From Flavobacteriales bacterium (GTDB lineage Bacteria; Bacteroidota; Bacteroidia; Flavobacteriales_F; PHOS-HE28), in NCBI GenBank assembly GCA_016703005.1, contig JADJCX010000029.1:1-64000 (forward strand): a stretch of 64,000 bases of DNA. Reading direction: 5' to 3'. Positions 17,181 to 25,431 of the stretch are shown piece by piece. The notes beneath the pieces are model-generated. The model saw nothing but the letters and a program-made list of their open reading frames with translations, ran no database searches and was not told the origin of the DNA. Position 1 is the first letter of the stretch; every line of letters starts with the position of its first letter. Both the position numbers and the translations under genes were made by a program.

Positions 17181-18515
17181 ATGGACCGCAGGAAATTCAT
17201 CAAGCGCGCAGGTGCGGCGGCAGCCGGGGCCTTCGTGATGCCCTACATCCTTCCCAGCGGACGGCTTTTCGCAGCCAGCGGCGGTGGTGGACTTTCACAG
17301 CATGTGGTTTTGGTGATGTTCGCCGGTGGTGTTCGCCAGCAGGAGAGCATTGGCCTGCGTTACCTCGCCGATGCGCAGACGGAAGTACACGAGGGCAACA
17401 TCCTGTACAACATGCTGAACGGCGCCGCGCCGACTCAGAAGATCGTTTACGGCACCGGGCTCGGCGGCATCAATCCCATCCCCGGGCTCCTCGGTCAGTC
17501 GCTTGAATCACAAGGCACTTTGTTCGCTGAGATGCGGGCCGTGAATGCGGGGCACTACGGTGGATTGAACTCGCTCTTGCAAGGCAACCAGGCCATGACA
17601 CAAGGCCTCACGTCGAAGCCGCTCAACCCCACCATATTCGAGTATCTGCGGCGCCATGCCGGTGTGCAGGCGAGCAAGACATGGTTCGTCGGGAACACCA
17701 TTGGCAACAGCGTGCCGCTGCTGAATTATAGCGTGCATCCCGACTACGGTGCGCCCTACGGTGCCAATTTCTTCGCGCCCAACATCACGTTCGGCCCGCC
17801 GGGCGACCAGTTCCTGAGCGACGCCAAGGTCTACCATCCGCAGGACCAGCTGGAGCCGATCTACGAGATGAAGGCCTTCCTGGACAACAGTTTCCAGAAC
17901 GTGGGCAACGTGGGCGCCGGCATCGGCAACACGGCGGACGAGAAGCAGGATATCAAGGCCTTCATGGTGGAGATGTTCAGCAAGACCCAGAATGGCACCA
18001 TCGCCCACCCTCCCGTACACGACAACGGCGACGCACAAACGATAGGCTACGCCTGTGAAGTGATGAAGTGGTTCAAACCAACCCTCACGGTGGTGAACAT
18101 GAGCTCGGTGGACGGTTGCCACGGGAACTTCACCGGATATCTGGCTTCGATGCACCGCGCCGACCACAGCGTGGGCCACCTCTGGAACTACATCCAGACG
18201 CAGATCCCGGAGATGGCCGGTAACACTACCATCATCGTGGCGCCCGAGTGCGGTCGCAACGATCAACCAAATGCGATCCGTGACGAGAACGATTGGTACG
18301 GCTATGATCATAGCGATGCCAATGCGCTCCGCGTGTTCGGCATGATGGCCGGTGCCGGCGTGCCCAGCAATCTGCGCATCGGCAGCGAAGGCAACCCGGT
18401 CGGTATCGCTACGGATGTGGTGCCCACGATCGCAGAACTGCTCGGTATCAAGAGCGAAGTGATGAGCGCCGGTTTCCTCAACCCCGGAACGCTATCGCTC
18501 TTCGATCGCATGTAG
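17181..18515 (+). CDS. DUF1501 domain-containing protein, Tat-exported
   Basis: 444 residues with a twin-arginine signal MDRRKFIKRAG followed by an Ala-rich hydrophobic stretch and a cut near FAAS. The remainder fits DUF1501, a branch of the alkaline-phosphatase/sulfatase superfold: VVLVMFAGGVRQQES at the N-terminus, MRAVNAGHYGG, a central HGNFTGYL...HSVGHLW block and C-terminal DHSDANALRVFG and ATDVVPTIAELLGI. Family members usually sit next to DUF1549/DUF1553/PSCyt1 or DUF1800 genes; here the partners are lipoproteins. Start 17181 (MDRRKF) is preferred over the ATG 6 nt upstream. Confidence 0.88.
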   Translation: MDRRKFIKRAGAAAAGAFVMPYILPSGRLFAASGGGGLSQHVVLVMFAGGVRQQESIGLRYLADAQTEVHEGNILYNMLNGAAPTQKIVYGTGLGGINPIPGLLGQSLESQGTLFAEMRAVNAGHYGGLNSLLQGNQAMTQGLTSKPLNPTIFEYLRRHAGVQASKTWFVGNTIGNSVPLLNYSVHPDYGAPYGANFFAPNITFGPPGDQFLSDAKVYHPQDQLEPIYEMKAFLDNSFQNVGNVGAGIGNTADEKQDIKAFMVEMFSKTQNGTIAHPPVHDNGDAQTIGYACEVMKWFKPTLTVVNMSSVDGCHGNFTGYLASMHRADHSVGHLWNYIQTQIPEMAGNTTIIVAPECGRNDQPNAIRDENDWYGYDHSDANALRVFGMMAGAGVPSNLRIGSEGNPVGIATDVVPTIAELLGIKSEVMSAGFLNPGTLSLFDRM

Positions 18516-18516
18516 G

Positions 18517-19452
18517 ATGAAGCAGATCCTCGCAATAGCTGTCATGGCGTTCACGCTTTTCGCGTGCAGCAAGGAACAGGTGAATCCGTACGATGAACTC
18601 GCACACACGTCACCGAACCCGCCTGCCGAGAACCTGCCGCAGGACAACTTCGCTTGGTTGCACCAACGGGTGTTCAGGCCCACCTGCGCCAACAGCGGCT
18701 GCCATGACGGCCACTTCGAGCCCGACTTCCGCACCATCGCCAGCGCCTACAACTCCTTGGTGTATGCGCCGGTCATCAACAACGATCCGCAGGAAACCTT
18801 CACCTACCGTGTGTTGCCCGGCAACGCGAACCTGTCCTTCCTGCACGAGCGCCTGACCGAATTCGTACCGAACACCAGCGGCATCATGCCCTTGGAAACG
18901 GCGGGGACTGATTGGCCGACGAACCAAGCCGCGTACATCGCCGCCATCACGCAATGGATCCAGAGCGGCGCTAAGGACATGTTCGGTGCAAGCCCATCGT
19001 TGGGCAATCGCGAGCCCCAGGTCACTGGCATGTTGGCCTTTACTCCGGGAAGTACGAGCAACCCCTTCCCACGCGGCACTGATCCCGGCATCCAACCGAT
19101 CGAAGTGACCGGCGGCAGCATCGATCTCTGGTTCGCCTTCTCCGATGACAGCACATCGTCGCAGTCGCTCAGCTACAACAAGGTGAAGGTGTCGACGGTA
19201 CTTGGCGGCTTCGCCCTCGTACCGGAACAAGCCCTCACCACGAACAGCACACTGAATGGTCCCGATTTCGGCAATAGCACCACCACGTTCACGCACGTAG
19301 CCACGCTCGACTTGTCCACCTACGCGCCGGGCGCCCTGCTCTTCGTTCGCGCCTATGTGAACGATGGCGATCACGCCGACAACACCGAAGTACCGAATGA
19401 CGGCACCACTTCGCCGATGCTCGACTACTTCACCATCCTCGTCAACCCATGA
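18517..19452 (+). CDS. lipoprotein with a CxxxxCH cytochrome-like motif (PSCyt1-like)
   Basis: 311 residues. The lipoprotein signal ends TLFACS. The mature N-terminus has VFRPTCANSGCHDGHFEPDF followed by LHERLTEFVPNTSGIMP and a final AAITQWIQSGAKD. This is the layout of planctomycete-type cytochrome C (PSCyt1) domains, with a CxxxxCH instead of the CxxCH haem site. The second half (from about residue 180) is a beta-rich, Ser/Thr-rich region without a recognised family. It starts 1 nt after the DUF1501 stop and overlaps the next gene by 4 nt, so it is in the operon. Haem binding is inferred, not certain. Confidence 0.75.
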   Translation: MKQILAIAVMAFTLFACSKEQVNPYDELAHTSPNPPAENLPQDNFAWLHQRVFRPTCANSGCHDGHFEPDFRTIASAYNSLVYAPVINNDPQETFTYRVLPGNANLSFLHERLTEFVPNTSGIMPLETAGTDWPTNQAAYIAAITQWIQSGAKDMFGASPSLGNREPQVTGMLAFTPGSTSNPFPRGTDPGIQPIEVTGGSIDLWFAFSDDSTSSQSLSYNKVKVSTVLGGFALVPEQALTTNSTLNGPDFGNSTTTFTHVATLDLSTYAPGALLFVRAYVNDGDHADNTEVPNDGTTSPMLDYFTILVNP

Positions 19453-19895
19453 AGCAATTCTTCATAGCGGTTGCGATGATCGCCTTGCTCACTTCGTGCA
19501 AGAAGGACGAAGTCGAAAGCACACCGCCGGAGATCACATTGGTGAGCGTTGGGCCGAACACCGTGCTCCAATTCGACGATCAAGTGACGCTGCGTTTCAG
19601 CTACAAGGATGGCAACGGCGATCTGGGTCAGGACGATCCTGATGCGTACACGCTGTGGGTGAAGGACAGTCGCCTGAACGCCGCCGACGGCTATCACATT
19701 CCACCGCTGGCGCCACCCGGTGAAGAGTTGCCCATTCAAGGTGAACTGGAAGTGGAACTCGTTCCGCTCTTCCTGCTCGGCAGCAGCGGCGAGGAAACCA
19801 TGACCTACACCTTCCACATCACCGATCGCGCCGGTCATCGCAGCAATGAGATCGTCACGTCGCCGATCATGATCGTGGATAGTCTGCCATTGTGA
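19449..19895 (+). CDS. small lipoprotein, beta-sandwich-like
   Basis: 148 residues; signal ending ALLTSCKKDE. The mature part contains FSYKDGNGDLGQDDPDAYTLWVKD, the D-G-x-G-D-L acidic loop common in Bacteroidota surface lipoproteins with an Ig-like or cadherin-like fold, possibly calcium binding. The ATGA overlap with the preceding gene shows translational coupling. Its role in the cluster is unknown. Confidence 0.7.
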   Translation: MKQFFIAVAMIALLTSCKKDEVESTPPEITLVSVGPNTVLQFDDQVTLRFSYKDGNGDLGQDDPDAYTLWVKDSRLNAADGYHIPPLAPPGEELPIQGELEVELVPLFLLGSSGEETMTYTFHITDRAGHRSNEIVTSPIMIVDSLPL

Positions 19896-19901
19896 GCACG
19901 T

Positions 19902-22900
19902 ATGCAGCGCAAGAAGCACATAGCTGTTGGTGTCGCGCTCACGTTGGCGTGTACCATACAGGCCCAGGTGCTTCCGGAGTTCAACATGACGGACACAGTG
20001 GTGACGCTCTGCAAAGGGATCCTGCTCGATAGTGAGGACGGCCCCGGCGGCAACATCTATAGCAACAACGAGGACTACACGTTCACCATCGATGCAGGCG
20101 GTCCGGTGACGTTGGTGTTCGATGAAGTGTTCTGCACGGAGCAGGGGCTCGATATCCTGACTTTCCACGACGGTCCTTCGATCCTCTCGCCGCAGATCGG
20201 TCCGGCCTACAGCGGCATCGTTGCGCCGCCTCCGATCACAAGCACGAGCTATTACCTCACCGTTCACTTTGTTACGGATGCGAACGTCGCCTACTGCGGT
20301 TTCGAAGCGCAATGGACCAGCGTGGTGATCCCGCCGGTGCCGCCGGTAATGACCGTTCCCACGGCACCCCTGTGCAACACCAGCACGAGCAACCTCGCGT
20401 TCAGCTACCCGATCCCGTGCGACTCGATCAACCCGGGTGCATTCACGATCTCCGGTTCCAACTCACCTATTGTCACCAGCGCCACTCCCACCAACTGTGT
20501 GGGCGGTGAAACGCAGACGATGCAGCTCGGCATCGACCCCGCGTTCGATCGCAACTGCCCGTACGATATCGCCTTCACCATCGGCATCCGCGACCGGTGC
20601 GATTCCCTGTGGTACTTCACCATCAACGCCAACACACAGATCGCGACCTGTCCGCTCGGTGTGCTGATGGAGCTGAGCGAGGACACGATCTGCGCGGGCA
20701 GCTGCACCGAACTGTTCGCTGATGTGCAAGGCTGTCTCACCTTAGCTGTTCAACTGGAACAATGGGCTGCCGAACAGCGCTGGACCGCATACCGTTTGCC
20801 CGACCACCACAACCACCTACACCGTTGATGTCATCGAGAACGGTACAGGCCAGACTGCGACCGGAAGCATCACCGTGGTCGTCTTCGATCTGCAAGTGAG
20901 CGGCCCTACGAGCGCGATCTGCCAATCGGACGCAGCCTTCGATCTCGTTGCCACCCCACTTGGTGGAAGCTGGAGCGGTGCAGGCATCATCGATACGTTG
21001 GCGGGTACGCTCGATCCGGATACCGCAGGCCCGGGCATCCACACGATCACCTATTCCTTGGGCGGATGTAGCGAGGATATCATCATCACCATCGACAGTA
21101 TGGATGCCGGTCTCACGCATGCTGCATGCCCCGGTACCGCACCGTTCTTCATCCCATATGCAACACCGGTAGGTGGCACATGGAGCGGACCGAACGTTCA
21201 ACCAAACGGGCTCTTCGATCCCAGTACGGCAGGCTCCTATCTGATCACTTACACTGCAGGAAGTTGCAGCGACACCGTGAGCGTCAACGTCGACAACATC
21301 GTCGCGCAATCACAGCTCGATACGGTTTGCCAGAGCACCTTTCCGTTCGACATCCCCGTGTATCCGTTCGGTGGCCGTTGGAGCGGGCCGGGCATCGTGG
21401 ATACGATCTACGGCACCTTCGATCCTGACGAAGCCGGCGGCGGAACACACACCTTGTTCTATGACATGTTCGGCTGCGACATGTCATTCATCATCCATGT
21501 GAAACCGATCGACATCGGATACGATCGCAGTGCTTGTCCTTCACAACCCCCCTTCGTGCTCACGCCTGCTGCTATACCTGCCGGTGGAGCATGGAGCGGC
21601 TTGGGCATCGCCGACCCGAACACCGGGCTGTACGATCCCGCCCAAGCCGGACTTGTCTGGGATTTGGTCACATACGCCGCACCGAACGCCTGCATCGATA
21701 CCATCGGCATCCTGGTCGGTTGGACCGAGGTTGATGATGACACGCTCTTCTTCTGTGAAGGCGATGATGAGCTGATCCTCGACGACAACACCACGGGCCG
21801 TACGCCATGGGATGGTGTATGGACCGGTGCAGGGATCACGCAAGACAGCGACGGGAACTACTTTTTCGATCCCGTGATCGCAGGTATCGGTGAGCACCTG
21901 TTGCACTTCGATGCGAACACTTGCGGCGATAGCATGATGGCCATCGTGCACCCTGCTACCCTCGGCGTGCCGGACATGACGGTGTGCAGCGCGACAGGTC
22001 CTTTCCTCTTGGCGTCAGTGCCGACAGGTGCCACGTTCTCCGGCAATGGCGTATCGAGTACTGGTGTGTTCGACCCGGCCCAAGCGGGACCAGGTGTGCA
22101 TGCGATCGTATACGATGCCCCGGCCGGTTGCTCGGATACGATCAACATCGATGTCTATCCGTTCCAGCAAGCAAGCATCAGCGGTGTGCAGGACACCTAT
22201 TGCAGCAACGACGAATTGGTGAGCGTGCAACTGTTCCCGATGGGCGGTGTGTTCACCGGTTTGCCGGACACGCTCTTCAATCCTGCGTTGCTCACCAATG
22301 GCACGTACACCCTTGTGTACAGCGTCGGCTTCGGTGCTTGCTTCAGCAGCGACACGCTGGTGTTCGAGGACCATCAGGAGCTCAGCACCCAGATCCTCGT
22401 GAGCAACAACCCGATCTGCGGCGACGGCGGTACTGTTATCGAAGTAGTGCCCATGGGCGGCAACCCGAATTATCCGGTCAGCTACCAATGGAGCGATGGT
22501 GCGTTCCCGATCGAGACCAACGCGGTGAGCCCGGATAGCACCGCGTTCTATGTCGTCACCACGAGTGATGGTTGCAGCGATCCCGTGATCGACACCGTGC
22601 TGATCACAGTGCACCCCCCGTTCCAAGAGCAATTCAACTTCAGCGCCGTGCAGTGTTATGGCGAACCTGGCTATGTGGCTGGAAGTGTGAATGGCACCGG
22701 CAGCTTCACCTTCACATGGGATACGGGATCGATACAGACCGGCGACAGTGTCAACCTGCCAGCCGGCGAACTGGTGCAAGTGCATGTGGAGAACGACGCG
22801 ACCGGTTGCAACCACGACACCCTGATCCAAGTTCCCAGCTGGCCTGCTATCACAGCGCTCTTCAGTGCGAATCCCGACGAGCCCTGTGTTCCATGGGATC

Positions 22901-23376
22901 AGCGCGATGTAACGTTCATCGATCTGAGCAACAACGCTGTCGGCGGTCATTGGGTGATCGATGGCGTTACCGTTCCCTATTCACCCGGCACCGATCCCCA
23001 CTACGACCTCGGTCATGCGGGATACTACAGTGTCGATCTTGTGGTGTACAACATCGGCGGTTGTACCGACAGCTTGAGTCTCGACATCTGCATTCGTGAC
23101 AGCGAAGCGATCTTCCTGCCCGATGCCTTCAGTCCGAACGGCGACGGCAGCAACGACGTGCTGTTCGTTCGCGGCGGCACTATTGCCGAAATGGGATTCA
23201 CGCTCTACGACCGCTGGGGAAGTCAAGTGTTCAGCAGCAGCAATGTGGATCACGGATGGGACGGGAGCAACAACGGAAAGCAGAGCCCGAGCGGCGTTTA
23301 CCTGTACACGTTGCACGCCGTAACCACCGAAGGCGAGGTCATTGATCGCACGGGCAACATCACATTGGTACGATGA
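19902..23376 (+). CDS. large T9SS-secreted protein: CUB domain, Ig-like repeats, gliding-motility C-terminal domain (frameshift plus in-frame TAG)
   Basis: The N-terminal part has a signal peptide and a CUB-like domain (VTLCKG...GLDILTFHDGPS). From about residue 320 there are many Ig-like repeats of the type SGAGI-DT-GT-DP-AGPG-HTI, each about 75-85 residues. It ends with a CHU_C/type B sorting domain (DAFSPNGDGSNDV...YDRWGSQVF...LYTLHAV). Near 20746-20757 the frame is broken: deleting one C restores GCSP, then a TAG stands where Tyr is expected before LFNWNNG. With both corrected, the product is about 1157 residues. Whole-gene length is one base over a multiple of three, matching a single insertion. 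It is probably exported to the surface and is followed directly by a PorP/SprF gene. Confidence 0.8.
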
Positions 23377-23397
23377 GCACCTACCCAAACGATCCCG

Positions 23398-23475
23398 GCC
23401 ACGAGCCACGGGCCACGAGCCACGAGCTGCTTGCGCACTCTTCAAAGCTCATGGCTCGCGGCTCGAAGCTCACAG
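23398..23475. repeat. GCTCG-rich hairpin repeat, copy D, overlapping a coding start
   Basis: ACGAGCCACGGGCCACGAGC on the left pairs imperfectly with GCTCATGGCTCGCGGCTCG on the right. The right arm contains the ATG at 23451 of the PorP-like gene and its first codons. Confidence 0.7.
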
Positions 23476-24479
23476 CCCTCACTCTCTCTCTCTCACTCTC
23501 TCACTCTCTCTTTTCACAGGACATCCACCTGAGCCAGTTCTTCAATGCGCCGCTAGTGTTGAACCCGGCCAACGCCGGTGATATCGAAGGCGACCAACGG
23601 GCGGCGCTTATGTACCGCACGCAATGGCAAAGCGCAGGAAGTCCGTTCCGCACGCAAGCTTTCAGCTACGATCTGCCGCTGTTCCGCCAACGGATGAAAG
23701 GCCGCTACCTCGGCGTGGGTGTTCACCTCTTCAGCGACAAAGCGGGCAACACAAAGTTCGGCGATACGCAGGGGAACCTCAGCGTGAGCTATGCGATCAA
23801 GAGCGGCAATGAGAGTTTGTTGGCCTTTGGTATCCAAGGTGGATACGGCCAACGGAGCGCGGTGCTCAACGGCATGCGCTGGGACAGCCAGTACAACGGA
23901 GCGGGATACAACCCTGATCTGCCGACCGGTGAAACGATGGCTGATGCGAGCACCAACTTCGTGGACTTCGGTGCCGGAGTGCTGTGGAAGGGTGAAACGA
24001 AGAGCGGTGCGCTGTGGAAGTCGGGTGCTTCGGTGTACCATTTGAACCAACCGATGGTGTCCCTCTTCGGCAGCAACGATGACCGGTTGCTACGCCGCTA
24101 CGTGCTGCATGCCGAGATGCGGTTCGAAGGGAAGAAATGGACCTGGCTGCCGAAGGTGTACGCGCAGCAACAAGGGGGCGGACGCGAGATCGTTCTCGGG
24201 GCGCTGATGCACCGTCGCATCAACGTGGACAGCCGCTACACCACGCATAAGAACAGCAGCGCCATCTACATGGGTTGCTTCTACCGCTGGAACGATGCCG
24301 TGGTGCCCACATTGCAATTCGAATGGCAACGGAAGCTCGTCGCTGCGCTCAGCTACGATATCAACGTGAGCCGCCTGCGTGCACAAACGAGCATGCGCGG
24401 TGGCATGGAAGTATCGATCCAATGGATCGGTGTTTTCGACGATAAGCGCATGAAGCTGTCGAAGAGCAAAGTGTATTGA
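23451..24479 (+). CDS. PorP/SprF family type IX secretion-associated outer-membrane protein
   Basis: About 342 residues. After the signal peptide the mature protein starts DIHLSQFFNAPLVLNPANAG, the hallmark of PorP/SprF proteins, which assist export or surface attachment of a neighbouring CHU_C-type protein. The remainder alternates amphipathic strands as in a beta-barrel (AFSYDLPLF, YLGVGVHLFSDKAG). An overlapping earlier ATG at 23373 (in the stop of the preceding gene) would add 26 residues translated from the repeat. The ATG at 23451 gives a proper signal peptide, whose charged start comes from the repeat and whose hydrophobic core comes from a CT-repeat tract. Confidence 0.85.
   Translation: MARGSKLTALTLSLSLSHSLFSQDIHLSQFFNAPLVLNPANAGDIEGDQRAALMYRTQWQSAGSPFRTQAFSYDLPLFRQRMKGRYLGVGVHLFSDKAGNTKFGDTQGNLSVSYAIKSGNESLLAFGIQGGYGQRSAVLNGMRWDSQYNGAGYNPDLPTGETMADASTNFVDFGAGVLWKGETKSGALWKSGASVYHLNQPMVSLFGSNDDRLLRRYVLHAEMRFEGKKWTWLPKVYAQQQGGGREIVLGALMHRRINVDSRYTTHKNSSAIYMGCFYRWNDAVVPTLQFEWQRKLVAALSYDINVSRLRAQTSMRGGMEVSIQWIGVFDDKRMKLSKSKVY
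23480..23511 (+). repeat. CT-dinucleotide tract inside a signal-peptide coding region
   Basis: About 32 bp of nearly pure CT with three A interruptions encodes a Leu/Ser run. Slippage by two bases would shift the frame of the PorP-like gene, so on/off variation is possible. Confidence 0.65.
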
Positions 24480-24513
24480 CCCGTTGGGCCGCGCAGTGTT
24501 GGCTGTGGCGAGG

Positions 24514-25392
24514 TCAACCGCCCCAATGGAACCGCAGCTTGTCCATGTGATCACCGCCCATCCCGATCGCGGCGCGGCGCTTCTCGTGTCCAGGAACAAA
24601 TTCTTCGGGTCTTAGGCCATTGAAGATCCCATAGGGAATTGGCCTACCTTCTTCGTTAGCCAGGTCATCGAAGCAAGTCGCATATACACGCGGGTAGATC
24701 AGCCCTTGTTTCAACCAACGCTTGAAGTGTTTCTGCGTCTTCTTCGTGAGCGTGGAAGAGCAATGGATGACGAACGTCTCAAATTCCAGGTTCACACCAT
24801 AGGTCGCGATCGAAGGGACCGGCACCTTCCCTGAGATGATGCTGTCCAGCAATTGGTCGTGTTGCTCAACAACCTCATCGTAGGCAAGTTGTGCTTCAGG
24901 TTGCGTCGCCGGGTCGAACCAGCCTAAGGAATCGATGACGAACTGGTGCCGGGCATTCAGATGGCTCACCACGGTTGGCATTCCCGGATTCGGGCCATCG
25001 ACAAACTGCGGAAAGGAAAGCCAGAGGGCCTCGCACTCGGCTACTACGCTTTCATACCACAGCGAGTCCGCTGCGGTACTGTACTGCGGTGGCGAAGTGA
25101 AGAGCCAGCCCAACGAGGCACGTTGCTCAATGCTCTTCAAGTAGGAAACTCGCGCAGAGGCCGTATCACCGATGGCCACTTGGCACAATGCCCGCGCAAA
25201 GGTCTCGGTCGGCATCAGGCCGTAGCGTTTTTCCAGTTCGTGCAACAACTCCAATGCCTTGTTGTGTTCGCCCTTCAGCATTTGTTCCTGCACAACCAGT
25301 GATCGCTGATGGTACCGGATGTAGTTCTTGGCTCCAGCTGGGAGATACGCCGTCAGTGAAAGCAGGAACAGTAAGAGGCTGCGGGTCAACAT
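24514..25392 (-). CDS. hypothetical exported protein with TPR-like start
   Basis: 292 residues with a signal peptide (LLLFLLSLTAYLPAGA). Residues 33-90 resemble a pair of TPR helices (KGEHNKALELLHELEKRYG, CQVAIGDTASARVSYLKSIEQ). The rest has no family I recognise; it contains four or five Trp/Tyr-rich stretches and a His-rich end (GHEKRR...GGDHMDKLRFHWGG). It is convergent with the PorP-like gene and lies just downstream of ispG on the same strand, with a 39-nt gap, so it may be its last co-transcribed gene. Confidence 0.7.
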   Translation of the reverse strand: MLTRSLLLFLLSLTAYLPAGAKNYIRYHQRSLVVQEQMLKGEHNKALELLHELEKRYGLMPTETFARALCQVAIGDTASARVSYLKSIEQRASLGWLFTSPPQYSTAADSLWYESVVAECEALWLSFPQFVDGPNPGMPTVVSHLNARHQFVIDSLGWFDPATQPEAQLAYDEVVEQHDQLLDSIISGKVPVPSIATYGVNLEFETFVIHCSSTLTKKTQKHFKRWLKQGLIYPRVYATCFDDLANEEGRPIPYGIFNGLRPEEFVPGHEKRRAAIGMGGDHMDKLRFHWGG

Positions 25393-25431
25393 ATCGCGGT
25401 GGATTCAGCAGGGCAGATCGCGGCCAAAGCG

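Noticed and set aside
23373..23450. Upstream start of the PorP-like gene overlapping the previous stop
   Set aside because: The extra residues are a translation of the repeat and would place a polar stretch before the signal peptide; the ATG at 23451 is more plausible, though not proven.
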